In this document: positions 39,699 through 51,257 of the stretch, piece by piece
Layout: each line of letters opens with the position of its first letter
How positions within the stretch are numbered: position 1 is the first letter of the stretch
Assembly: GCA_030437565.1 (NCBI GenBank)
Contig: CP129291.1
Coordinates: 1,240,001-1,304,000, forward strand
Direction: 5' to 3'
Origin: Terrilactibacillus sp. S3-3
Lineage (GTDB): Bacteria; Bacillota; Bacilli; Bacillales; Sporolactobacillaceae
Length of the DNA stretch: 64,000 nt
Translations under genes and position numbers: made by a program
Notes under the pieces: model-generated
What the model was told of the DNA's origin: nothing
Databases searched by the model: none
The model's input: the letters and a program-made list of their open reading frames with translations, nothing else

Positions 39699-40343
39699 TC
39701 ACTCCTTTAAATTTGGTTGTATGGGTTTTCCTGTTGCTCCATTAAAAAATACATGTTTCATTTTTTTGCGTCCTTTATCCCAACCAATGACTGAAATGAC
39801 AACATCCCCACTCTGTGTATCCTTAAATAAACCAAAATGATAACCATTGGCAAATTCTCTACCCGGGTAGATAGAAACAATCTTCTTTGCTTGTTTTAAT
39901 AGTTCTGGTGAATCGTATCGAATATCCGATAATCTCAACACAAAGTCTATTTTAGGCTGTTTGGGACCTTCTTTATCTGTTAAGTTTGCGGTTTCATCTA
40001 CTTTTCCATTATGAACCGTGACTAAAAATAATTTATTTGAATCAGGAACACCGAATTGTATATTCCAATATTTTCTTTTACCATCACGGCCACTTTGAAA
40101 CCTATTGGGATCTTTAAAACTATTATCTTTACTTGTTATAAAAAAGAGTTTAGCCCGCCTGTTCCAGCGAAGAGCTGTTGGGTAAGCCACTTTTACCGCT
40201 TGCATAAGAGTTAGTTCATTGCTATTAACCACTTGTTTTGCTTTAGTCTGAGTCATGCAACCCGTAAGTAGGAATAACATACATAAAAACATAAGAATAA
40301 TTCTTTTATCCATTCTCACTTTTCTAAACTTCACAACGTACAT
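39699..40343 (-). CDS. Putative lipoprotein of unknown function
   Basis: About 214 residues in an intact frame. The lipobox LLTGC follows a hydrophobic segment (MFLCMLFLLTG), so the mature protein is anchored outside the membrane. The body is rich in Lys and Asp, with DGKRKYWNIQFGVPDSNKLF and a C-terminal VISVIGWDKGRKKMKHVFFN reminiscent of small PepSY-like beta folds; I cannot name a family. It ends four bases before the secreted 3D-like gene on the same strand, so the two are probably co-expressed. ATG 40343 has the better AGGGGGAGTG site. GC is clearly below the neighbouring genes. Confidence 0.7.
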   Translation of the reverse strand: MYVVKFRKVRMDKRIILMFLCMLFLLTGCMTQTKAKQVVNSNELTLMQAVKVAYPTALRWNRRAKLFFITSKDNSFKDPNRFQSGRDGKRKYWNIQFGVPDSNKLFLVTVHNGKVDETANLTDKEGPKQPKIDFVLRLSDIRYDSPELLKQAKKIVSIYPGREFANGYHFGLFKDTQSGDVVISVIGWDKGRKKMKHVFFNGATGKPIQPNLKE

Positions 40344-41009
40344 CACTCCCCCTACAATAAGGTTTCGTTTTATGATCTAAACAACAAAATTACTGCTACA
40401 GAAAACAGGTAATACGCTCTATGGAATAATCTGTTGGTTCATTTTGTTTCATTTTCGACAGCTATGATAATTTTGTTGAAATTTGTCTATTTTTGAGAAT
40501 TTCATTTTTTATTAACTTAACAAATCACCCGCGATGGTTATTCGTTCTCAAAAAAAAAAAAATCAGCTTCCACAGTCGATAACAACCAACATGGACAGCC
40601 CATAAAACAATACGGTGACCCTTTTGATCGGCCCGTGCTGCCGGCAGCCGATAAAAATACGACCCGAAACTGGCTCAACCTGCTCCCCCTTAGCGCTCGA
40701 TGCCACACACAGCCGGTCGGTAGCTGAGGCCCGGCCCATCAAGTACATAAAAGATACTAGTGGCCCCGTATTACGACCAGCACGTTGACCATGAAGCAGC
40801 TCAGTGAACCCTTCTGCTTTGCCCGCGAACCTGCGCCGGACAGTTAGTGGATGCTGCCGGTTGGCTGATGATAAACCTGAAGCATGAGCTCAGGGAGGCA
40901 CCTGATCTAAAATGGCCAAACGATTCAATGCAAAACCCGCACATTGACGAAACGGGGGATCATATTATTTATACTAGTGAGTATAGTCTAATCGATGATC
41001 TCAACATTT
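40344..41009. other. Intergenic region, AT-rich then GC-rich, no supported gene
   Basis: 40344-40560 is AT-rich. 40560-40950 changes to GC-rich sequence with short frames on both strands broken by stops and no ribosome sites, like the remains of a decayed gene. I could not identify a parent family. Confidence 0.45.
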
Positions 41010-41265
41010 AAAATGCTTGGACAGGGAAGAGTACATGTCCTTATGCTATAAGAGAGAGAAGCCGCCTTGCTGAGAGGTTTCTTTAGCCGATGGAATGGAA
41101 GTCGCCCTTGAGCAGTTTTTTTGAAACGGCGCAGCCTGTGCCGGATTAGGAAAAAACGGGGAACCGTTATCGTTCATGAAGGTGCGGCGATGTTGTTTGC
41201 CGCACAAAAAAAGGTGGTACCACGGAGCTTTCTTCGTCCTTGCAGGCGGAGGGGGCTTTTTTTAG
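41010..41265 (+). ncRNA. T-box riboswitch of valS
   Basis: The region has a stem I-like 5' part (GGGAAGAGTAC and AGAGAGAAGCCG, GCTGAGAGGTTT), the diagnostic T-box AAGGTGGTACCACGG at 41211-41225, and a terminator (CTTCGTCC/GGCGGAG stem, then seven T to 41263). Uncharged tRNA(Val) would stabilise the antiterminator and allow valS transcription. Confidence 0.93.
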
Positions 41266-41291
41266 TTTATAGGCCGTGAAGGAGGATAACT

Positions 41292-43943
41292 GTGGAAAAA
41301 ACAGAGATGCAAACAAATACGATACGATCCGAGCCAGACGGAGGAAAAATGGTATAAAATTTGGCGCGAGAAGGGGTATTTCAAAGCAGGCGGCGAGGAA
41401 GATTCGAAAAAAAAGCCTTATTCGATCGTCATCCCGCCGCCCAATGTGACGGGAAAACTGCATCTTGGCCACGCCTGGGATACGACGATGCAGGACTTAT
41501 TGATCCGTTTTAAAAGGATGCAGGGCTATGATGCCCTCTATTTGCCCGGAATGGATCATGCCGGCATTGCCACCCAGGCAAAAGTGGACGCGAAGCTGCG
41601 GAAAGAAGGCAAGTCGCGCTATGATCTGGGGCGGGAGAAATTTCTTGAGGTTACGTGGGACTGGAAAGAAGAGTACGCGGCGTTTATTCGCAGACAATGG
41701 GCGAAACTCGGCCTTTCACTCGACTATTCGAGAGAAAGGTTCACGCTGGATGAAGGGCTGTCGCGCGCCGTCAGAAAAGTATTCGTGACGCTCTATGAAA
41801 AAGGGCTGATTTACCGCGGCGAGTATATCATCAACTGGGATCCGGCAGCAAAAACGGCGCTGTCCGATATTGAGGTTATTTATAAAGACGTTCCTGGCCA
41901 TCTATGGCACGTGAACTATCCGCTGGCCGATGGATCGGGAGAAATTGAGATTGCGACGACCCGTCCGGAAACGATGCTCGGTGATACGGCGATCGCTGTC
42001 CACCCTGATGATGACCGCTACAAGCACCTTGTCGGCAAAAAAGCGATTGTCCCGATCGTCGGGCGCGAGATTCCAATTGTCGCCGACAGCTACGTCGACA
42101 TGTCATTCGGTTCCGGTGCCGTGAAGATCACGCCGGCGCACGATCCAAATGACTTTGAAGTCGGCAATCGTCACAACTTGCCGCGCATCCTTGTCATGGA
42201 TGAGGGCGGGATCATGAACGAAAATGCCGGTCAATATCAAGGCATGGACCGCGACGCGTGCCGCAAGCAAATTGTAAAAGATTTAAAGGCGCTCGGCGTG
42301 CTGAAAAGGGTTGAAGATCATCTTCATGCCGTTGCCGTTGGCCACTCCGAACGAAGCGGCGCTGTTGTCGAACCGTATTTGTCGACACAGTGGTTCGTTA
42401 AAATGAAACCTTTGGCTGACGCGTCGCTTTCGATGCAGAAGTCGGCGGACAAGGTGCGTTTTGTTCCGGAACGATTTGAACATACTTATGAACATTGGAT
42501 GGAAAATATTCGTGATTGGTGTATTTCCCGCCAGCTTTGGTGGGGACACCGGATTCCGGCATGGTATCATAAGCAAACAGGCGAAGTCTACGTGGGTGTC
42601 GATGCACCGAAAGATATTGAAAATTGGCGCCAGGACGAGGATGTGCTGGACACCTGGTTCAGCTCGGCGCTGTGGCCGTTCTCAACGATGGGCTGGCCGG
42701 ATGAAGGCAGCGGTGATTTTAAGCGGTATTTCCCTACTAACGCCCTTGTGACCGGCTACGACATCATTTTCTTCTGGGTGGCCCGGATGATGTTCCAATC
42801 CGCTGAGTTTACCGGAAAAAGGTTTAAAGATGTGTGCTGATCCACGGCCTTGTCCGTGATGAACAAGGGCGCAAAATGAGCAAGTCGCTCGGAAACGGGA
42901 TTGATCCAATGGATGTAATCGACCGTTACGGTGCCGACGCCCTCCGCTATACACTGGCAACCGGCACGACACCGGGCCAGGATTTAACCTTCCAATGGGA
43001 AAAAGTGGAGGCAAATTGGAACTTTGCCAATAAAATTTGGAACGCTTCCAGGTTTGTGATCATGAATCTCGGCGGTTTTACAGCGGACGATGTCAATCTG
43101 GCGGGCGAACATTCCGTCGCAGACGCCTGGATTTTAACGAGGCTGAATGAGACGATCGATAAAGTCACGGCACTCTATGAATCCTATGATTTCGGCGAAG
43201 CGGGACGCCATCTTTATTCGTTCATCTGGGATGACTTTTGCGACTGGTATATCGAGATGGCCAAACTGCCGCTTTACGGCGAGGATGACGAACGTAAGCA
43301 AATGACGAAATCGGTGCTCACCTACGACGTTTTAGATAAAATTTTGAAACTGCTGCATCCGATCATGCCGTTTGTAACGGAGGAAATTTGGCAGCATCTT
43401 CCTCACAAAGGCGAGACGATCATGCGCAGCGAATGGCCAGAGGTGAATCCGGCATTTAATGATGAGGCGGCTGCGAAAGACATGGCGCTTTTGCAGGAAA
43501 TTATCCGCTCGGTGCGCAATATCCGCTCGGAGATGAATGTTGTCCCAAGCAAACCGATCGCCATGCTGCTGAAAACCGCTTCGGATCATGAAACGGCCGT
43601 TCTGCAGCGAAATAAAGCTTATATTGAAAAATTCTGCAACCCTGATTCACTGAAAATCGGTCCGGATCTAGCAGTTCCTGATAAGGTTGTATCAGCGGTC
43701 GTGACCGGCGTTGATATTCTCTTGCCGCTGACCGGTCTGATCAATCTCGACGAAGAAATTGAACGGTTGAATAAAGAATTGAAAAAAATGGATTTTGAAG
43801 TCGAACGGGTACAGAAAAAAAACAATCCAGGGTTTGTTAATAAAGCGCCGGAAAAAGTGGTCAATGGTGAGCGAGCGAAAGAAAAGGATTATCTTGAAAA
43901 GAGAGTAAAAATTAAAGCAAGAATCGCGGAATTGCAAGCTTAA
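41292..43943 (+). CDS. valS: Valyl-tRNA synthetase (frame breaks)
   Basis: GTG 41292 after GGAGG. Class I synthetase signatures: [15 protein letters not shown] (HIGH), the editing domain with [45 protein letters not shown], and [11 protein letters not shown] (KMSKS). The C-terminal coiled coil [20 protein letters not shown] is the valine-specific arm. Breaks near 41320 (frame-corrected [19 protein letters not shown]) and 42830. About 880 residues. Confidence 0.97.
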
Positions 43944-44030
43944 CCGATCATTTGTCCGGTTATTAAAAAACGGCCGGCAGGACATCCTGCAGCAAGCCAT
44001 TTGTACTGTATATCTTTTGGAGGGATAGCG

Positions 44031-45357
44031 ATGTTTACAACTATTGAAGACACTTTGCACTGGATTCACGAGCTTCTGCCACACGGCATCAAGCCTGGCA
44101 CGGAGCGGATGGAGTGGATGCTGGAACGTGCCGAACATCCCGAAAGGCGCATCCGGGCCATTCATGTCGGCGGGACAAATGGCAAAGGGTCGACAGTCAG
44201 CTTTTTGAGAAACATTTATCAGGAAGCCGGGTTCAAAGTCGGCACGTTCACTTCGCCTTATATAACATCTTTTAACGAACGGATCACGGTGAACGGCGAA
44301 CCTATTTCTGATGCCGATCTGATCAGCGCGGCGAACGCGGTCCATCCGCTTGTTCAGGAAGTCTCGGCGACCGATTTAGGCGAACCGACCGAGTTTGAAG
44401 TGGTGACGATGATCAGTCTGATTTATTTTGGAAAAATGAATCGATGTGATCTGGTGATTTATGAAGTCGGCCTTGGAGGGCGGCTGGATTCCACAAATGT
44501 TATTTATCCGCTTGTGACCATTATTACGAATGTCGGCATGGATCATATGCAGCAGCTCGGCAGCACCATCGAAAGTATTGCAGCTGAAAAAGCGGGGATC
44601 ATTAAATCCGGTGTCGGGATCATTACGGCTGCGGAAAATCCTGAGGCGCTGGAAGTCATTCGCCGCACGGCAAAAGAAAAACAAGCCGATCTGTATGTCC
44701 TCGGCAAAGAGTTCACGGCTGAATCCCGCGGACATGACCAATCAAGTGAGCATTTCAGCTTCCATTCTTTTTACATCCATCAAGATGACTTGCGCATTCA
44801 TCTGATGGGCGAACACCAGATAAAAAAATGCTGCGGCAGCATTGATGGCGATCGATTATTTGCAAACTTACTTCAGCATTTTGGTTGACGACGACCAGCT
44901 GAAGGCCGGGTTGGAAAAAGCAGCATGGCCGGGCCGTTTTGAAGTCATTTCAGAGTCGCCGCTGGTCGTGATCGACGGCGCTCATAATGTTCAGGGAACC
45001 GAGGCGCTTGTCAAAACGGTGAAGCACTGTTATCCCGATCGAAAAATCAATGTCTTGTATGCGGCGCTAAAGGACAAACAGTACGCTCAGATGATTCACC
45101 AAATTGAAGCCATTGCCGAGGAGATCACGTTCACGACGTTTGATTTTCCAAGAGCCGCCACTGGTACGAGCCTTTACGAGGCGTCCCGACTCGAAAAGAA
45201 ATTTATGGCTGAGGACTGGCGCGAGGCTGTCGAACAATTGATTGGACAAACAAAAGAGGATGAAGGGCTGCTTGTCACCGGATCTTTATATTTTATTTCC
45301 GAGGTACGCGCGCTTTTGCTGGCGAAAAAGGAGACATTATTTGCCCGCCATTCTTAA
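44031..45357 (+). CDS. folC: Folylpolyglutamate/dihydrofolate synthase (frame break)
   Basis: ATG 44031 follows TTGGAGGGA. MFTTIEDTLHWIHELLPHG precedes the ATP loop HVGGTNGKGSTVSFL, then TSPYITSFNERI, EVGLGGRLDSTNV and NVGMDHMQQLG (Mur-ligase metal site). A break near 44822 precedes the C-terminal domain, where VVIDGAHNVQGTEALV is conserved. About 440 residues. It adds glutamate to folates; pairing with valS is the conserved B. subtilis order. Confidence 0.95.
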
Positions 45358-45393
45358 ACAGATTAAATTAACCATGCTTTGTATTAAAAAAAG

Positions 45394-45422
45394 AGAGGTT
45401 TTCGGAACCTTTTTTTTTTTTT
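45394..45422 (+). terminator. Terminator after folC
   Basis: GAGGTT-TTC-GGAACC-type stem (GGTT/AACC) followed by a T13 tract. Confidence 0.7.
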
Positions 45423-45458
45423 AATATTGTCAGGTAAAAATATTCTTAGGTCATAAGT

Positions 45459-45620
45459 ATGCTTTTTCATTTTGATAAACCGAAAAAAGGGGGAAAGCGA
45501 TGCCATTTAGAGAAGTATCGATCAGACCTGTATTTAGAAGCAGAACGGGAAAAACCGCAAGTTATGTCCAGCTTTAACAAAAAAAATAGTGATATGGCGG
45601 GTAAAGAAAATGATCATTGA
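45459..45620 (+). CDS. Possible 53-residue ORF before comC
   Basis: ATG 45459 to TGA 45620 encodes a charged peptide containing KCHLEKY-like residues and LEKYRSDLYLEAEREKPQVM, ending in the comC start region. An alternative is ATG 45500 with a good GGGGGAAAG site in another frame, 25 codons long. The protein-like composition suggests that ribosome site and this frame may belong together across an indel. Confidence 0.35.
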   Translation: MLFHFDKPKKGGKRCHLEKYRSDLYLEAEREKPQVMSSFNKKNSDMAGKENDH

Positions 45621-46379
45621 TTTTGTTTACGTTTATATTTTCGTTCTCGGCCTTGTTTTCGGTTCCTTTTTTCATGTGGTCGGCCTGCGCTTAGCTGAAG
45701 GACACTCGATTCTTTTTCCACCCTCACACTGTCCGTTTTGTGGTCATCGTCTAAGATTTTATGAACTGGTCCCCATCCTCTCTTATATTTGCTTACGTGG
45801 ACGGTGCCGAAGCTGCCATCAAAAATATCCTTACTCTACCCTCTTGTCGAGGCTATTACAGGAGCCCTTTTCTTAAGTATTTTCATTGTTTCTCCAACAT
45901 TGTCCACAACTCTTTCCGGATGGTTACTTGTTTCTCTGTTAATGATTGTCTTTGTCGCCGATCTCTCTTACATGATCATTCCCAATCAAGTGCTGCTTTA
46001 TTTTTCGGCTATTTTTATCATCTTCAGATTACTCAGCCCGCTTGAGCCGTGGTGGGATTCGCTCGCCGGAAGCGCGACCGGTTTTGCGCTGCTTTATGCC
46101 CTTTTACTTCTTTCGAATGGTGGAATAGGCGGCGGTGATGTTAAATTATTCGCGGTAATGGGGTATCTTGTTGGAACCAAGATGCTCGTCCTTGGCTTTT
46201 TCTTTTCAATTATGTATGGCGCACTATTAGGTGTAGCCGGCATGGCAGCGGGGATCATCAAGAAAAGACAGCCGGTTCCGTTCGTTCCCTTTATTGTACT
46301 TGGGATGTTAACAGCTATTTTTTTGCTCAGACCGCATGATAAAATGGTATCTCCATTTATGATGCAAGACAATCCATAG
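45610..46379 (+). CDS. comC: Type 4 prepilin peptidase ComC (frame break)
   Basis: MIIDFVYVYIFVLGLVFGSF and the zinc-type Cys pairs CPFCGHRL and CRSCHQK open the enzyme; after a break near 45820 come YPLVEAITGALFL, the catalytic aspartates in ADLSYMIIPNQ and GIGGGDVKLFAVMGY, and several helices. About 250 residues. It processes and methylates competence pseudopilins at the membrane. Confidence 0.92.
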
Positions 46380-46427
46380 AAATTTTACTGTCTTAATAAA
46401 AACGCAAAAATTGGCGAAAAAAAGTTG

Positions 46428-46460
46428 GGACAAGACGACAAAAGTCTTGCCTTTTTTTTT
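46428..46460 (+). terminator. Terminator after comC
   Basis: GGACAAGAC and GTCTTGCC pair around GACAAAA, followed by nine T. Confidence 0.85.
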
Positions 46461-46518
46461 GTCTGATTATGATATTCTTCGAGATATATGCTGCCCTTAG
46501 TCATGAGGAAAGGATTGA

Positions 46519-47607
46519 ATGCAATTGGCAAAAAAAAAGCAAGGAAAATCCGATATTTCTATTACATTCAATGGCAAAGAGCATCCACTTGAAGAATGGA
46601 CAAAGGCCGAAATGGCAGCGGCTGATAAAGATAAAACATTAAACTGGCACGGTGCTTTTCAAGGGCACATTGAAAAAAATGAAACGGATGAAAAAACAGC
46701 GGTACCCAGCCAAAAGTTTAAATCTTATTATGACCAGGCGAAAGAAAAGAGAAGGAAAGGCTTTAAACGAAAACGGGTGGCATTTTTTCCCAAGAATCCG
46801 GGATCTGTCAAAGATTCTCCCCATTTCTAAAACATATTTGGCTGCCGGTTAGCAGCGCAATAGTGGTTGGGCTTGGGCTTGGCTTTACGATGCTGCTCGT
46901 TTTTTCTGATCAAGGAAAAACAGCGGTGAAGCCGTCGGCTGCCGTCAGTGAAAGCCAGAAAAAGACGGAACAGGGCGAGAAAGCATCTACCTTAAATGTC
47001 AAAGACTTGCCGCTGAAAATAAATGTGATTCAAGGCGGCGTCTTTACAAAGACGGAGCAGGTTGATAAAGTCACCCGCGAGCTGCGGAAGAAAGAGGTTC
47101 CTGCTATCGCTGTTAAAAACGGTGGTGAAACAGCGATTTATATCGGCTTAATGACAAATGAAACGAAGAACAACATTCTAGCGAATTATTACAAGAAAAG
47201 AAAAATCGGTTTTTATGAAAAAAATTGGCGGCTGTCGGCAGCGGAACATCCGCTTGTTTTAAAAAAAAATCAGCAGCTGGCCGATTTCATCGGAAAAGGC
47301 CAAGATATCTAAAATGCTGCTTGGCATTTCCGGACAAGTCACACCCGAAAGCAGCCACATACCGGCACAAACAGTCCAAAAACTAGACAAGCTGAAAAGT
47401 GGCTGGCAATGGGAGACGGCGGACGGTGATAAACAGTTGTCGGGTGCAGATAAGGAAAAACTTGCCGCTTTTTATAATGATGCCGGTAATGCCGCTTCTG
47501 CTGCCCGCGCCCTCCAAAAAAAGGCATCCGCCCGGGGGTTCTATATTTTTCAACAGAGCCTTTTGCAAGCAACTGCCGAATATGGACAGATTTTTTTAAA
47601 AAAATGA
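46519..47607 (+). CDS. spoIIB: Stage II sporulation protein SpoIIB (frame breaks)
   Basis: A charged cytoplasmic start (MQLAKKKQGKSDISITFNGK, EHPLEEW) leads, after a break near 46825, to a single helix SSAIVVGLGLGFTMLLVFSD, and then an outside SPOR-like domain (LKINVIQGGVFTKTEQVDKV, VKNGGETAIYIGLMTNETK). A further break near 47312 and a C-terminal helical part follow. This order matches SpoIIB, which helps engulfment by locating SpoIIDMP at the septum. Identification rests on architecture and synteny with comC and radC. Confidence 0.85.
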
Positions 47608-47975
47608 GCGGATGCGGATTGTTCGCCGATCGGCAACTTTGACATCCTGACCGGAATTGAATTTTTAAAAAAGTTCATTTTCTTGGTTTGTTGTCATAAA
47701 TCAAAAACAATTGTCGAAAATAATAAGAGGTTAACGGCAAAATGAAGAGCGGAGCTGATTTTTTCGCTGTTTGCACCTGTGCTTTTTCCGGCTGATTATG
47801 GTATGTTATGGCTATCTCATCCTGCGTCCGGTTTTTCCGCTCTGCCTGCCAAAACCTCCGATCTTTCAACAGACCTGCCCTTTACCTCTAATGCCGGAAT
47901 TGGCACGAGTGATTAGCGGAAAAGCGGGGCGTGGATGGATTTTTCAGATACGGCAATAACAAGGAGGTCCTTCTG
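47608..47975. other. Gap where maf is found in B. subtilis
   Basis: No frame resembles Maf (no KVVLASASPRR or related start). Short open stretches on both strands have no ribosome site. An ACAAGGAGG site at the right end belongs to radC. Confidence 0.6.
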
Positions 47976-48664
47976 TTGAAAGAAATAATGATGCTCCGGG
48001 ATGTTCCGAAAGAAGAGCGGCCGAGAGAGCGCCTCGTTCGCGATGGAGCTGAGGCGCTGTCCGATCAGGAATTGCTGGCCATTATTCTCCGCTCGGGGAC
48101 GAGGCAAGAGTCCGTTCTGCAGCTTTCTCAGCGATTGCTCAGCCATTTCGAAGGCCTTAAGTTTTTAAGGGAAGCGAGCGTCGAGGAACTGCAAAAAATC
48201 AGAGGAATAGGGTTGACGAAAGCGGTACAAGTGATGGCGTCGCTTGAGCTTGGGAGCAGGCTGGTGAAGATGAAGCGGGAGGAACGATTCACGATTCGCT
48301 CGCCTGAAGCGGAGCAAACTATGTGATGGATGACATGCGTTTCTTATCGCAGGAACATTTCGTCTGCCTCTTTTTGAACAAAAAAAAATCAGGTGCTCCA
48401 CAAAAAAAACGATTTTTATCGGCAGTTTAAACACTTCAATCGTCCACCCAAGGGAGGTTTTCAAAGAAGCGCTCAGAAGATCATGCGCTTCGATCATCTG
48501 TTTCCACAATCATCCGAGCGGCGATCCGTCGCCAAGCCGTGAAGATATGGATGTGACAAGGAGGCTCGTTGAGTGTGGGAAAATATTGGGTATCGAATTG
48601 CTTGACCACATTATTATTGGTGACAAAAAAATATATCAGTTTAAAAGAAAAAGGTATTGTCTAG
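47976..48664 (+). CDS. radC: DNA repair-like JAB-domain protein RadC (frame breaks)
   Basis: TTG 47976 after AAGGAGG opens [20 protein letters not shown], with the helix-hairpin-helix [20 protein letters not shown]. After breaks near 48323 and 48410 the JAB/MPN metal motif appears as [20 protein letters not shown] and LLDHIIIGD. About 228 residues. Function in repair is doubtful for the family despite the name. Upstream of mreB as in relatives. Confidence 0.9.
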
Positions 48665-48736
48665 CCCTATGTTTTTATGGTGAATTAAGATATAATTAAA
48701 TTTATGAGTTTTGCAACATGAAGGGAGATTACATAG

Positions 48737-49782
48737 ATGTTTGGCGGATTTTCAAGAGATATGGGAATCGACCTGGGAACGGCGAATACGTTGGTTTATG
48801 TCAAAGGAAGGCGTTGTCGTTCGGGAGCCGTCTGTTGTTGCTTTGCACACAGATACAGGAACCATTGAAGCGGTCGGTAATCCTGCAAAAAAAATATGAT
48901 CGGCAGGACACCTGGAAATATTGTGGCGGTACGTCCTATGAAAGACGGCGTTATTGCGGATTTTGAAACAACAGCGACGATGATGAAATACTTTATTAAT
49001 GAGGCACAAAAAAAACGTTCGATTTTTGCTCGTAAACCGAATGTCATGGTTTGTGTGCCTTCAGGTATCACAGCTGTCGAAAAGCGTGCGGTGGAAGACG
49101 CGACCAAGCAGGCCGGCGCAAAAGAAGCCTATACGATCGAGGAACCTTTTGCTGCTGCAGTTGGGGCTGATCTGCCGGTTTGGGAGCCGACTGGGAGCAT
49201 GGTCGTTGATATCGGCGGCGGAACAACGGAAGTCGCGATCATTTCGCTTGGCGGGATCGTGACCAGCCAGTCGATCCGAATCGCGGGTGACGACATGGAT
49301 GAAGCGATCATCAGTATGAAAAAAAAAACGTACAACCTGATGATCGGCGAGAGAACGGCCGAGACACTGAAACTTCAAATTGGTTCAGCCGGAACAACGG
49401 ATGACTTGGAAAATGACAAAATGGAGATCAGGGGGCGGGATCTCCTGACCGGATTGCCGAAAACGATTGAAGTAACGGCGAAAGAGGTTGCCTCTGCACT
49501 CAGCGATACCGTCAATCAGATTATTGAAGCGGTTAAGGTGACACTTGAAAAAAACACCGCCTGAACTAGCGGCCGATATCATGGATCGCGGGATCGTTTT
49601 GACGGCGGCGGCGCGCGCTGCTGCGTCATCTCGATCGCGTCCTAAGTGAAGAAACAAAGATGCCGGTTGTTGTTGCGGAAAATCCGATGGACTGCGTGGC
49701 TATTGGAACCGGCCGTTCACTTGAAAATCTGCATCTTTTCCGGTCAAAATCCGGTATCACCTCAACATCGCGGGCTAGATAA
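48737..49782 (+). CDS. mreB: Rod shape-determining protein MreB (frame breaks)
   Basis: [20 protein letters not shown] is the actin-like phosphate 1 loop; [43 protein letters not shown] (phosphate 2) and the late [13 protein letters not shown] (adenosine motif, frame-corrected) follow. Breaks near 48808, 48893, 49560 and 49615. About 345 residues. Filaments under the membrane direct lateral wall synthesis with MreC and MreD encoded next. Confidence 0.96.
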
Positions 49783-49815
49783 AATTGGAAGTCAAAGATT
49801 ATAAGTGGTGTCTTT

Positions 49816-50674
49816 ATGCCTTCGTTTTTTTCAAACAAAAAATTGATCATTCTTCTGGCCAGTCTTATCGTGCTTGTTGCTTTGATTGGTTTCTCATTCA
49901 AAGAAAAAGAGCAGGCGGTTTGGCCGGAACAGTTCGTGCAGGACACGGTTGGATGGTTTCAATTCCTGGTGGAACGACCCGCTCAGTATGCAGCGGGTTT
50001 CTTTGGGACCGTTAATGATATTGAAAACGCCTATAAAGAGAACAAAGAACTTAAAGCAAATTTAGAGGACTATGCAAGCGTTAAGCAGCAAAACAGAGAT
50101 TTGCAAAACAGTTACCAAGAACTCAAGAAACAAATGAAACTGGAAAACGATCCCGATTTGTCTGATTATAAGAAGTTTCCGGCGCTGGTTATCGGGCGTT
50201 CGTATGACGGCTGGAATCAGACAGTAACCGTTGATAAAGGACAGAATGACGGGATAAAAACGGGGATGGCTGTGATTACTTCCGATGGATTGATCGGCAA
50301 AATGAAGCGTGGGCAAGTTCACAAGCAAAGTGATGCTGATTTCGGACAAGCAAAATGCCAATCAGATTTCGGCTATGGTACAAAAACCGCAAATTTACGG
50401 CATGATTGAAGGATTTGACGAGCAAAAGGGTGTTTTGCTGTTTCAAAAAATTCCTGTGAAGGCGAATGTTAAAAAAGGCCAGGTTGTCGAAACTTCAGGT
50501 TTAACGGGGATTTTCCCAAGCGGGCTATTGATCGGCAAAGTGACGAAAGTGTCTTCCGATCAGTATGGATTGACCAAAATTGCTGAAGTGAAGCCTTCAG
50601 TTAATTTAAACAACCTAACCCGTGTGATGATTGTTAAGCGTTTGGCCAGGACAACGGCTGCGGGAGGGAATTAA
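49816..50674 (+). CDS. mreC: Rod shape-determining protein MreC (frame break)
   Basis: MPSFFSNKKLIILLASLIVL is the membrane anchor; a coiled coil (ENKELKANLEDYASVKQQNRD) and the paired beta domains with VIGRSYDGWNQTVTVDKG and FPSGLLIGKVTKVSSD follow. A break near 50310 joins at SKVMLISDKQNANQISAM. About 286 residues. Links MreB to periplasmic synthases. mreD starts three bases later. Confidence 0.94.
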
Positions 50675-50676
50675 CT

Positions 50677-51195
50677 TTGAAACAGATCAAACTTTTTCTT
50701 TTCCTCTTTGTTCTTTTTATTTTTGAAGGGACCGTTATGACAGTCTTTTCACCAGGTGGAATTTGGGACCGTGTTCAACTGGTTCCAAATTTTGTAATGG
50801 TGCTGTTCTTATGGTTTCCTTTTTTTATAACCGCAGTTTGGCACTGCGCTATGCTGTTTTTTTTTTTTGGCCTTCTTGGCGACATTGTCTACACCTCAGT
50901 TTTAGGCGTCTATGCATTTTGTATGGGTTTTACCGTTTATTTTATCGCTTCTTTATCGAAGCTGTTTAACATGAATGTATTGGTCGTGCTTGTTGCGGCG
51001 ATTCTCGGTGTTTGTTTATTGCAAACCGAGGTCTATTTTATTTATCATTTAATTGGCGTTACAAACCAGACTTTTTTGGCTTTTTTGGTAAGGCATCTTC
51101 CGCCGACCCTTATTTTGAATGCTGCATTTACTATTCTTATTTATTACCCGTTCCGGCGTTTCTTAATCGGCATGAGGGATATGATAGAAGAATAG
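50677..51195 (+). CDS. mreD: Rod shape-determining protein MreD
   Basis: TTG 50677 after GCGGGAGGG; 172 residues in an intact frame, five or six hydrophobic helices starting MKQIKLFLFLFVLFIFEGTV, with a short charged end IGMRDMIEE. Size and position between mreC and minC identify it; MreD proteins have little conserved sequence. A T11 tract near 50860 encodes FFFFGLLGD. Confidence 0.9.
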   Translation: MKQIKLFLFLFVLFIFEGTVMTVFSPGGIWDRVQLVPNFVMVLFLWFPFFITAVWHCAMLFFFFGLLGDIVYTSVLGVYAFCMGFTVYFIASLSKLFNMNVLVVLVAAILGVCLLQTEVYFIYHLIGVTNQTFLAFLVRHLPPTLILNAAFTILIYYPFRRFLIGMRDMIEE

Positions 51196-51257
51196 GAAAG
51201 AAGAAGGATTTCTGCCTTGTCATATTGAATATACCTATATTGAGGTGAACGATCCAA

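Noticed and set aside
40563..40748. Minus-strand ORF of 61 codons upstream of the valS T-box
   Set aside because: No ribosome site and no recognisable protein character; flanked by frames full of stops.
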